Below the pieces are notes generated by a model. That model was not told the DNA's origin and made no database searches. It worked only from the letters and a program-made list of their open reading frames with translations. Source: Vibrio sp. 10N.261.55.A7 (GTDB lineage Bacteria; Pseudomonadota; Gammaproteobacteria; Enterobacterales; Vibrionaceae). Taken from it: a stretch of DNA of 57,023 nt. The position numbers and the translations under genes are program-made. The stretch's first letter is position 1; each line of letters begins with the position of its first letter. Where the stretch lies: contig NZ_MCWZ01000026.1 of NCBI RefSeq assembly GCF_002877365.1, positions 1-57,023 on the forward strand, in the 5' to 3' direction. Positions 26,338 to 35,158 of this stretch are shown here, one piece after another.

Positions 26338-29300
26338 GTTCTCAATCAAACGCTTTAAAATGCAATAAAATTGCGATTGTCGGTATTGCTAATCAGTACC
26401 CACAATCAGATACGCCAAACGACTTTTGGCAAAATTTACTCGATAAAAAAGATTCTCGGACTACGTTAAGCGCAGAAAAGCTTGGCGCGACGCCGCAAGA
26501 CTATCAAGGTGTTCAAGGTGAGTCTGACCGTTTCTACTGCGATAAGGGCGGTTACATTGAAAACTTTAACTTCGATAGTTCAGGTTACCGCGTAACGGAA
26601 GAGTCGTTCCAAGGCGTCGATCAAAGCTTTTTATGGGCTTTAGATACGAGCCGAAAAGCGCTAGTCGATGCTGGCGTCAATCTAAGTTCGGATGTGTTAG
26701 AACGCACCGGGGTTATTATGGGGGCGCTTTCGTTCCCAACAACTCGTTCAAACGATCTGTTTTTACCTATGTACCACTCAGTGGTAGAGAAGGCGCTGAA
26801 AACGAAGTTATCCAACGAGAACTTCCAGTTATTGCCTACCAATGAACAGCCTCAACCTCTTAATGCAATCAACGGGGCCGCCGCCCATAACGCGTCAAAG
26901 CTGGTTGCTGATGCATTGGGTCTTGGTAATGTTCAGTTAAGCCTAGACGCAGCCTGTGCAAGTTCGGTTTATTCACTGAAGCTTGCGTGTGATTACCTCA
27001 ACACTGGTAAAGCTGACATGATGTTAGCGGGTGCCGTGTCTGGCGCCGATCCATTCTTCATCAACATGGGCTTTTCAATATTCCACGCTTATCCAGATCA
27101 TGGCGTATCAGTGCCATTTGATAGCAACAGCAAAGGTCTATTCGCTGGTGAAGGCGCGGGCGTGTTAGTGCTAAAACGTCTTGCTGATGCTGAGCGTGAT
27201 GGCGACAATATTTATGCTGTCGTTAGTGGTATCGGCTTATCAAACGACGGTCGTGGCCAGTTTGTATTGAGCCCAAACAGCAAAGGACAAGTTCAAGCAT
27301 TTGAACGTGCTTACGAAACGTCAAATCTAACGCCAGAAAGCATTGAAGTGATTGAGTGTCATGCTACGGGTACGCCACTGGGTGACAAAGTAGAACTGAC
27401 CTCTATGGAGCGCTTCTTTACGGATAAGTTGCAAGGTTCAAACGTACCGTTGATTGGTTCTGCTAAATCAAACCTTGGGCATTTGCTTACAGCGGCGGGT
27501 ATGCCGGGGATCATGAAAATGATCTTTGCAATGAAAGAGGGTGTTTTACCGCCAAGTATTAATCTTGAAACGCCTTTATCTTCTCCGAATGGATTATTTG
27601 GCACACAAACTTTACCGAAACAAGTTCAGTCTTGGCCAGATAAGGCAGGCAACTCAGAGCGTTGTGCAGGGGTGTCCGTCTTTGGTTTTGGTGGTTGTAA
27701 CGCTCACTTATTACTTGAAGCTTATTCAGAAACTGGCGCTGCTCAGGCTCCAGTAGTATCAAAGGCACAATCAGAAACATCCGCATTGAAGATCACTGGG
27801 CTTGCTTCTCATTTTGGCTCCCTAAAGAGTGTGTGCGAGTTTGATAGTGCAATCAAATCAAACTCAAATGCCTTCATTGAACTGCCGAAGAAACGTTGGA
27901 AAGGTTTAGATCAACACAAAGAGTTGTTAAGTAAGCTTGGTTTAGATGGCGTCCCAAGCGGCGCGTACATTGATCAGTTCGACCTTGATTTCTTACGCTT
28001 TAAAGTACCGCCAAATGAAGATGATCGTTTGATCTCTCAGCAGCTTTTGTTGATGAAAGTTGCCGATGAAGCGATTCGTGACGCCAAGTTAGAAGCTGGA
28101 CAGAAAGTCGCTGTATTAGTGGCGATGGAAACTGAACTGGAAATGCATCAGTTCCGTGGACGTGTAAACTTGCACAGTCAGCTAGCTGATAGCCTTGAAA
28201 ACATGGGCATTGATTTAACGGAAGCGGAATACAAATCGCTAGAAACCATTGCGATGGACAGTGTGATGGATGCGGCGAAGCTGAATCAGTACACCAGTTT
28301 CATTGGCAATATCATGGCGTCTCGAATTTCATCATTGTGGGATTTCAATGGACCAGCCTTCACTATTTCCGCTGCGGAGCAATCTGTTGCCCGTTGTGTC
28401 GATGTTGCTGAAAACCTAATGTCACAAGAATCAATCGACGCCGTTGTTATTGCCGCTGTTGATCTAAGTGGTAGTGCTGAACATGTATTACTACGAAACA
28501 GCATTACGCCAGTCGCTTTAACCGCCAACGTCCCTAGTTCAAAGAATTCGGGTTGGAAAGTCGGTGAGGGCGCTGGTGCGCTCGTTCTGGTCGACCAAGC
28601 TCACGCGGAATCAACCCAATGCGAAGCCTACGGCGAGATCAGTGCGTTAGCCTTTGGTTCTAGTCAACGTGAACACGTGGTGACTGACGAGCTACTGACA
28701 CGCGTAGGAGTGAGTTCTAATGAGGTTTCACTGCTTGAGCTAAACGAAGCCGCGGAAAATAAAACGGCTAGCCAACTAACGAATACGTTAACTACTGCAA
28801 CACCAATTCATGCGAGTGAGCGTGTTGGACATTGTTCATCTGCATCTGGTATGGCGAGCCTTATTCATGGTTTATTGAGCCTAAATGTTCAATCGCCTGT
28901 GAATGTAAGCGCACCGAAAAGAGCGGTTGTGGCGAACATCAGTGAAGGGCAGTGTTCTCAATTACTGTTAACCCAATCAAACGCTGAATCTCAATCTTTG
29001 AATGGACGTTTAAGTAATGAATTGCCAAGTGACAGTAAGCGTCAATTAGTTAAGTCAGTAGCGCTGGGTGGACGCGATATTTATCAACACATCACGGAAA
29101 CACCGTTAGCTGGTTTGAATCAGATCCAGCAAAAGTCAGCGGGTAAATCTGCGAAGAGACAAGCAACGGTCGCGACATTAGCGCAATCGAATATTGTGAC
29201 GCTACAACACGCTGAAGTTCCACTGCTAGAGACGGCACAGATTAATACGCCACAAGCTGCAACGGCACAGCCTTTACATTCTTCTGCAACTTTGGCGACG

Positions 29301-32258
29301 ACTTCGCCGAATTCGATTACAGGTAATCACAGCAATATGACTACAGTCCTATCCGCTAAAGAGAACGCACCACAGGTTTCAGCGTTCAATCAAAATCAAC
29401 AATTGACTCAAGAAGTGCACAAAGCGTTTCTACAGACTCGAGCTCAAGGTCTTCAAATAGCTGATGCACTACTAAAGGCGCAATTAAATGCCGTTACAAC
29501 GGGTATTGATAATGCTCAGTTAAGCAGCAGTGTTCAAACATTGGAAATTCAAAACGGCGTGGCTAGCGCTCCTGTAACACAACCCGTGAATGTACTTTCT
29601 ACTCCTGAAGAAACCGCACCAGAACAAGCAGCGTCTGTTAAGCCAGCTCTTAAACCATGTATTTGGAATTACGATGACTTAGTTGAATACGCTGAAGGTG
29701 ACATTGCGAATGTATTCGGCCCTGATTATGCAATTATTGATAACTACTCTCGCCGTGTAAGACTGCCAACAACCGACTACCTTTTGGTATCTCGTGTAAC
29801 CAAACTGAATGCGACAGTAAACGAATACAAGCCGAGTACAATGACAACGGAATACGATATTCCTGTTGATGCGCCTTACCTTGTTGATGGTCAAATCCCT
29901 TGGGCAGTGGCCGTAGAGTCAGGTCAATGTGACTTAATGCTTATCAGCTACTTAGGTATTGATTTTGAAAACAAAGGCGAGCGCGTATATCGTCTACTTG
30001 ATTGTACGTTAACCTTCTTGGGTGACTTACCTCGTGGTGGCGATACGCTACGTTACGATATTTCAATCAATAGCTTTGCTCGTAATGGCGACACACTGCT
30101 GTTCTTCTTCTCTTACGAATGTTTCGTTGGCGATAAGATGATCCTGAAAATGGATAACGGCTGTGCAGGCTTCTTCACTGATGAAGAGCTAGCTGACGGC
30201 AAAGGCGTGATTCACACTGAAGACGAAATCAAGGCACGTAAATTGGCGACTAAACAGCATTTTGATCCAATCTTACACTGCCCTAAAACTCAGTTTGATA
30301 ACCAATCACTGCGTCATCTTCTTACTGCAAACATTGCGGAATGTTTTGGCCCGACCCACCAATCCGATCGTCATCAACCTTCACTGTGCTTTAGCTCTGA
30401 GAAGTTTATGATGATTGAAAAGGTTAGCCGCGTTGAACCACAAGGAGGTACATGGGGACTTGGTCTAATTGAAGGTCACAAGCAACTAGAGCCTGAGCAT
30501 TGGTACTTCCCATGCCACTTTAAAGATGACTCAGTAATGGCTGGCTCATTAATGGCAGAAGGCTGTGGCCAGTTGCTCCAGTTCTACATGATGCATTTAG
30601 GTATGCACACGTTAGTGCAGAACGGTCGTTTCCAACCGTTAGAAAATGCACCACAGCAAGTGCGCTGTCGTGGTCAAGTTCTCCCTCAATCTGCTGAACT
30701 AACGTACCGTATGGAAGTCACAGAAATTGGCTTAAGCCCACGTCCATACGCGAAAGCAAACATAGATATCCTGCTTAACGGGAAAGTCATTGTTGATTTC
30801 CAAAACTTGGGTGTGATGATTCGTGAAGACGAAGAGTGTACTCGTTACATTGGTTCTAGTGATTACGTAGTCACGGATGAGACTACGATTCCTTACGCAA
30901 AAAACACTTCAACGGTTTCTAGCTCAGTAAAAGCGGTTGTTGCAGATAAATCGATAAGCCAACAAGCGTCAGTAAATGCACCGCTAATGGCGCAGATCCC
31001 AGATCTAGACACTGCTCCAAATAAAGGTGTGATTCCACTACAGCACGTTGAAGCGCCAGAAACGCCTGATTACCCGAACCGCACTGCTGATACTGTACCG
31101 TTCACGCCTTATCATATGTTTGAATTCGCAACGGGCGATATTGAAAAATGTTTCGGCCCTGACTTCTCAATCTACCGAGGTATGATCCCGCCGCGTACTC
31201 CGTGTGGCGATCTGCAACTAACAACTCGTGTTGTTGATATCAAAGGTAAGCGTGGCGACTTCAAAAAGCCATCTTCGTGTATTGCGGAATATGAAGTACC
31301 TGCGAATGCTTGGTATTTTGACGAAAACAGCCATGAGTCATTGATGCCGTACTCGGTATTAATGGAGATTTCTCTTCAGCCAAACGGTTTCATTTCAGGC
31401 TACATGGGTACAACCCTTGGTTTCCCAGGTGAAGAGCTGTTCTTCCGTAACCTCGATGGTAGCGGCAAGATGCTGCGTAATGTCGATTTACGCGGTAAAA
31501 CAATCACCAACGATTCTCGTCTACTTTCTACAGTCATGATGGGTACAAACATTGTTCAGAGCTTTAGCTTCGAGCTAAGTACTGATGGCGTTCCTTTCTA
31601 CGAAGGTACAGCTGTATTTGGTTACTTCAAAGGCGCGGCGTTAAAAGATCAACTTGGTCTTGATAACGGTAAAGTGACTAAGCCTTGGCATGCAGATAAT
31701 AATCGCACGCCGGATGTTACTATCGATCTTCTCGATAAAACTAGCCGCTATTTCAATGCACCAGTATCAGCAACAGGTGAAAAACAGCCACATTACCAAC
31801 TAGCAGGCGGTCGTTTGAACTTCATTGATAACGTTCAAATTACGAGCGATGGTGGTAAGTCTGGTCTTGGTTACCTATACGCTGAGCGAACTATCGATCC
31901 AAGTGATTGGTTCTTCCAGTTCCACTTCCATCAAGATCCAGTAATGCCAGGTTCTCTAGGTGTTGAAGCGATTATTGAACTAATGCAGACCTACGCGCTT
32001 AATAAAGATCTAGGTGCTGGCTTCCGTAATCCTAAGTTTGGTCAAATCCAATCTGAAGTGAAATGGAAGTATCGTGGTCAGATTAACCCGTTGAACAAAC
32101 AGATGTCTCTTGATGTACACATCACTGCAATCAAAGATGAAGACGGCAAGAAGATCATTGTTGGTGACGCGAACCTAAGTAAAGACGGTCTTCGTATCTA
32201 CGAACTAAAAGACATCGCGATCTGTCTTCAAGAAGCCGACAGTATCGAAGAAGCGTAA
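26334..32258 (+). CDS. pfaC: PUFA synthase subunit PfaC (KS-CLF-DH-DH)
   Basis: 1974 residues. The ketosynthase (about 10-465) has C208 in LDAACASS, ECHATGTPLGD and NLGHLLTAAG. The chain-length-factor domain (about 480-900) is KS-like but has E682 where the Cys should be (SAAEQSV), so it cannot condense. After a low-complexity linker come two FabA-type dehydratase/isomerase units. Each is built as a double hotdog, opening with YDDLVEYAEGDIANVFGPDY and TPYHMFEFATGDIEKCFGPDF-like segments, and each carries one catalytic His: H1395 in HFKDDSVMAGS and H1864 in HFHQDPVMPGS. These domains introduce and place the cis double bonds. The start overlaps the pfaB stop (ATGA), and pfaD follows 46 nt after the stop. 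Confidence 0.97.
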   Translation: MSSQSNALKCNKIAIVGIANQYPQSDTPNDFWQNLLDKKDSRTTLSAEKLGATPQDYQGVQGESDRFYCDKGGYIENFNFDSSGYRVTEESFQGVDQSFLWALDTSRKALVDAGVNLSSDVLERTGVIMGALSFPTTRSNDLFLPMYHSVVEKALKTKLSNENFQLLPTNEQPQPLNAINGAAAHNASKLVADALGLGNVQLSLDAACASSVYSLKLACDYLNTGKADMMLAGAVSGADPFFINMGFSIFHAYPDHGVSVPFDSNSKGLFAGEGAGVLVLKRLADAERDGDNIYAVVSGIGLSNDGRGQFVLSPNSKGQVQAFERAYETSNLTPESIEVIECHATGTPLGDKVELTSMERFFTDKLQGSNVPLIGSAKSNLGHLLTAAGMPGIMKMIFAMKEGVLPPSINLETPLSSPNGLFGTQTLPKQVQSWPDKAGNSERCAGVSVFGFGGCNAHLLLEAYSETGAAQAPVVSKAQSETSALKITGLASHFGSLKSVCEFDSAIKSNSNAFIELPKKRWKGLDQHKELLSKLGLDGVPSGAYIDQFDLDFLRFKVPPNEDDRLISQQLLLMKVADEAIRDAKLEAGQKVAVLVAMETELEMHQFRGRVNLHSQLADSLENMGIDLTEAEYKSLETIAMDSVMDAAKLNQYTSFIGNIMASRISSLWDFNGPAFTISAAEQSVARCVDVAENLMSQESIDAVVIAAVDLSGSAEHVLLRNSITPVALTANVPSSKNSGWKVGEGAGALVLVDQAHAESTQCEAYGEISALAFGSSQREHVVTDELLTRVGVSSNEVSLLELNEAAENKTASQLTNTLTTATPIHASERVGHCSSASGMASLIHGLLSLNVQSPVNVSAPKRAVVANISEGQCSQLLLTQSNAESQSLNGRLSNELPSDSKRQLVKSVALGGRDIYQHITETPLAGLNQIQQKSAGKSAKRQATVATLAQSNIVTLQHAEVPLLETAQINTPQAATAQPLHSSATLATTSPNSITGNHSNMTTVLSAKENAPQVSAFNQNQQLTQEVHKAFLQTRAQGLQIADALLKAQLNAVTTGIDNAQLSSSVQTLEIQNGVASAPVTQPVNVLSTPEETAPEQAASVKPALKPCIWNYDDLVEYAEGDIANVFGPDYAIIDNYSRRVRLPTTDYLLVSRVTKLNATVNEYKPSTMTTEYDIPVDAPYLVDGQIPWAVAVESGQCDLMLISYLGIDFENKGERVYRLLDCTLTFLGDLPRGGDTLRYDISINSFARNGDTLLFFFSYECFVGDKMILKMDNGCAGFFTDEELADGKGVIHTEDEIKARKLATKQHFDPILHCPKTQFDNQSLRHLLTANIAECFGPTHQSDRHQPSLCFSSEKFMMIEKVSRVEPQGGTWGLGLIEGHKQLEPEHWYFPCHFKDDSVMAGSLMAEGCGQLLQFYMMHLGMHTLVQNGRFQPLENAPQQVRCRGQVLPQSAELTYRMEVTEIGLSPRPYAKANIDILLNGKVIVDFQNLGVMIREDEECTRYIGSSDYVVTDETTIPYAKNTSTVSSSVKAVVADKSISQQASVNAPLMAQIPDLDTAPNKGVIPLQHVEAPETPDYPNRTADTVPFTPYHMFEFATGDIEKCFGPDFSIYRGMIPPRTPCGDLQLTTRVVDIKGKRGDFKKPSSCIAEYEVPANAWYFDENSHESLMPYSVLMEISLQPNGFISGYMGTTLGFPGEELFFRNLDGSGKMLRNVDLRGKTITNDSRLLSTVMMGTNIVQSFSFELSTDGVPFYEGTAVFGYFKGAALKDQLGLDNGKVTKPWHADNNRTPDVTIDLLDKTSRYFNAPVSATGEKQPHYQLAGGRLNFIDNVQITSDGGKSGLGYLYAERTIDPSDWFFQFHFHQDPVMPGSLGVEAIIELMQTYALNKDLGAGFRNPKFGQIQSEVKWKYRGQINPLNKQMSLDVHITAIKDEDGKKIIVGDANLSKDGLRIYELKDIAICLQEADSIEEA

Positions 32259-32304
32259 GCCAAGCTCATGTTGATAAGAAAAAGAATTAGGAAGAAAAAC
32301 TAAA

Positions 32305-33942
32305 ATGACGACACAAATAACAATGAACAACGAAAAGCTTTCTCCGTGGCCTTGGCAGATTGAAGAGCGCACAACGCATTTCGATACAGCAGCAATGGCG
32401 ACAGCACTTAAAGACATGAGTCTTGGTTGCTACGTTATTAATCACCCGGAAAAAGGCTTAGGCGTTAGCCAGAAAGCTGAAATTACATCTGGTGATAAGG
32501 CAAGTGCAGCAAACAGTCACCCAGTAAGTGCATTTGCTCCAGCGCTGGGTACGCAAAGTTTAGGCGATGAAGATTTCCGTCGCTGTCACGGTGTTAAGTA
32601 TGCGTATTACGCAGGTGCAATGGCAAACGGCATCTCTTCTGAAGAGTTGGTTATTGCTCTTGGTAAAGCGGGTATTCTATGTTCGTTTGGCGCAGCAGGG
32701 CTTATTCCTTCGCGTGTAGAGCAGGCGATTAACCGTATTCAAGCGGCACTGCCAAACGGCCCTTACATGTTTAACTTGATCCACAGTCCGAGCGAACCAG
32801 CTCTAGAGCGTGGTAGCGTAGAGCTGTTTTTGAAGCATGGCGTCCACACCGTTGAAGCGTCAGCTTTCTTGGGTTTAACACCTCAAATCGTTCAATATCG
32901 TGCTGCGGGTTTGAGCCGTGATGCAAAAGGCGAGATCGAAATCGCTAACAAAGTGATCGCGAAAGTCAGCCGTACCGAAGTAGCCAGTAAGTTTATGCAA
33001 CCTGCGCCAGTTAAAATGCTACAAGGTTTGGTTGATGAAGGTCGCATTACCGCAGAGCAAATGGAGCTAGCACAGCTTGTTCCTATGGCGGACGACATTA
33101 CAGCAGAAGCGGATTCTGGTGGTCACACGGATAACCGTCCACTGGTTACGCTTCTACCGACAATTCTAGCGCTTAAAGACAAGATCCAAGCTGAATACAA
33201 CTTTAAGACACCACTTCGAGTAGGTTGTGGTGGTGGTATTGGTACGCCGGACGCTGCACTTGCTACGTTCAACATGGGCGCAGCATACATTGTAACGGGT
33301 TCAATCAACCAAGCGTGTGTAGAAGCAGGGGCAAGTGAGCATACTCGCAAGCTACTTGCAACAACCGAGATGGCGGACGTCACCATGGCACCAGCGGCGG
33401 ACATGTTTGAAATGGGTGTTAAGCTTCAAGTCGTTAAACGTGGAACCTTGTTCCCAATGCGCGCGAACAAGCTGTATGAGATTTACACACGTTACGACTC
33501 AATCGAAGCTATCCCTGTCGCAGAACGCGAGAAGCTTGAGAAACAAGTCTTCCGCTCTACGTTAGATGATATCTGGGCCGGTACGGTTGCCCACTTCAAT
33601 GAACGTGACCCTAAACAGATCGAGCGTGCTGAGGGTAATCCTAAGCGTAAAATGGCACTGATCTTCCGTTGGTACTTAGGTTTATCTAGCCGTTGGTCAA
33701 ATACGGGTGAACAGGGGCGTGAGATGGATTACCAAGTTTGGGCTGGCCCTGCGCTTGGGGCGTTCAATGAATGGGCGAAAGACAGCTACTTAGATGACTA
33801 CACACAACGTAATGCAGTTGATCTAGCGAAACACTTGATGCACGGCGCTGCTTATCTTGCTCGTGTGAACCTGTTGACTGCTCAAGGCATTAAACTAGAC
33901 CCTGAGTTAGCGCGTTGGACTCCGAGTCAAAGAATGGCTTAA
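32305..33942 (+). CDS. pfaD: PUFA synthase subunit PfaD (FMN enoyl reductase)
   Basis: 545 residues, a TIM-barrel flavoprotein of the nitronate monooxygenase (2-nitropropane dioxygenase)-like fold used as a trans-acting enoyl reductase by PUFA synthases. Visible family features include SFGAAGLIPSRVEQAI, the ADSGGHTDNRP segment (catalytic His region) and the FMN-phosphate-binding GCGGGIGTPDAA followed by GAAYIVTGSINQA. It uses NADPH to saturate selected enoyl intermediates on the PfaA carrier domains. An AGGAAG ribosome-binding site precedes the ATG. It is the last gene of the operon, followed by a strong terminator. Confidence 0.97.
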   Translation: MTTQITMNNEKLSPWPWQIEERTTHFDTAAMATALKDMSLGCYVINHPEKGLGVSQKAEITSGDKASAANSHPVSAFAPALGTQSLGDEDFRRCHGVKYAYYAGAMANGISSEELVIALGKAGILCSFGAAGLIPSRVEQAINRIQAALPNGPYMFNLIHSPSEPALERGSVELFLKHGVHTVEASAFLGLTPQIVQYRAAGLSRDAKGEIEIANKVIAKVSRTEVASKFMQPAPVKMLQGLVDEGRITAEQMELAQLVPMADDITAEADSGGHTDNRPLVTLLPTILALKDKIQAEYNFKTPLRVGCGGGIGTPDAALATFNMGAAYIVTGSINQACVEAGASEHTRKLLATTEMADVTMAPAADMFEMGVKLQVVKRGTLFPMRANKLYEIYTRYDSIEAIPVAEREKLEKQVFRSTLDDIWAGTVAHFNERDPKQIERAEGNPKRKMALIFRWYLGLSSRWSNTGEQGREMDYQVWAGPALGAFNEWAKDSYLDDYTQRNAVDLAKHLMHGAAYLARVNLLTAQGIKLDPELARWTPSQRMA

Positions 33943-33975
33943 TGCTTATATAGCTCGCAGCTCAGTATAAACCTT

Positions 33976-34006
33976 AAGGCGACCATAATTCATGGTCGCC
34001 TTTTTA
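33976..34006 (+). terminator. Rho-independent terminator of the pfa operon
   Basis: A perfect 11-bp stem (AAGGCGACCAT with ATGGTCGCCTT, loop AATTC) followed by a run of T, 34 nt after the pfaD stop codon. Confidence 0.93.
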
Positions 34007-34123
34007 ATACTTTAAATTACGACTGAGCCCTTAAATGCATCTTTCTACAGTATTTTGCCAAATGATTGGCATTACCCTAGTATACGAAACATAAAGACAG
34101 AGACTAAATCTACGGACAAGATA

Positions 34124-34606
34124 ATGCTAGATTCAAACATGGATAAAAAGAGCCAACAATACTTAGAAAGCTACCTATCATCCCTCCCTGACAACGTGGC
34201 AAAGCGCTATCACTCTTTCAGTTCAGACTACTTCTGCGCAGACGAGTACAATGCCAACGTCTGTGCTGATCTCATTCTACGAGGTGAAAAACGCGCCTCT
34301 TGTAGCATGGAGTACTGGTACAGCAATGAAGGTGAAGCAATGCCCGAAGTAGGCCACTTGCAGGTAGTAACAGATTGGAATGGTAACCCGATCTGTATCA
34401 TCGAAATTACGGAGGTTTCTTTGTGCAAATATAACGAAGTAACGGCTGATTTTGCGTCCGCAGAGGGCGAGGGTGACAAAACACTGGATTGGTGGCGAAA
34501 AGCACACTGGGATTTCTTTTCAAAAGAGTGCAGTGAGTTAAATATTCAACCGAAAGAAGACATGTTACTCGTCCTAGAGCATTTCAAAGTGGTGTTCCAT
34601 GACTAA
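34124..34606 (+). CDS. ASCH-domain protein
   Basis: About 160 residues. The core (NVCADLILRGEKRASCSMEY ... GHLQVVTDWNGNPICIIEITEV) has the ASCH pattern: a conserved GEKR/T loop followed by a beta-barrel strand series related to the PUA fold. ASCH proteins are thought to bind RNA or nucleotides, and some bacterial ones are amidohydrolases acting on N4-acetylcytidine. The second half (DKTLDWWRKAHWDFFSKEC) fits the longer ASCH proteins common in Vibrio and other bacteria. The longest frame starts at a TTG at 34055; I prefer the ATG at 34124, preceded by GGAC. It is a single gene after the pfa terminator, with no evident link to PUFA synthesis. Confidence 0.75.
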   Translation: MLDSNMDKKSQQYLESYLSSLPDNVAKRYHSFSSDYFCADEYNANVCADLILRGEKRASCSMEYWYSNEGEAMPEVGHLQVVTDWNGNPICIIEITEVSLCKYNEVTADFASAEGEGDKTLDWWRKAHWDFFSKECSELNIQPKEDMLLVLEHFKVVFHD

Positions 34607-35158
34607 GTTTGTGATTCTCTTAATTGAAAGCAATAGCAACAAGAAAAAACAACGTTGCCTGGTTCAAAGGGTACACATTCGATAAGTAGATCGATGTCAA
34701 TTCGCGTAAGTGGATTGCAATGAATCAAGAGCTTAGAATTTAATACTATTCTTTTATAACCCGATCTTTAGTGGAACCTCGCTCTTACAATGAGCAGTTA
34801 ACAGGTGTTTTAAAGCACCGTCAATCTTGTTACAAAATTGTGTTTACCTATCGGTGATTTCTGTTCATGTTCAGTTATATACTGAGCTGATATAACTATA
34901 GTCACTTATAGTGTGCGACTAAAAACACATTGACGCCTTGAGAGCTGAAACCGGCTGACATGTGATTTAAGCGAAGCGAATCAAGTCGTTGAGTTATACA
35001 AACGGGCAAAATTATCTTTGGGTAACAAGTAGAACGAGAATAATAACGAATTTTGGGTTTGAGGTTCAGCAATTAAAAAATAGTTTTATTGCTGGCTGGT
35101 AGACAATTGAAATCTATAATATTGTCAGTGAATTATACGCAGTAAGGTTAGTTAAATA
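34607..35158. other. 550-bp intergenic region before PhoD-like gene
   Basis: No credible reading frame on either strand. It contains the promoter of the phosphatase gene; AT-rich runs and short imperfect inverted repeats (for example around 34890-34915) are present. I found no convincing Pho box (direct CTGTCAT repeats) despite the downstream PhoD-like gene, and no terminator-like hairpin that would mark a small RNA. Confidence 0.4.

Noticed and set aside
34607..35158. Pho box or small RNA upstream of the PhoD-like gene
   Set aside because: No paired CTGTCAT-like repeats and no terminator hairpin could be found by eye.
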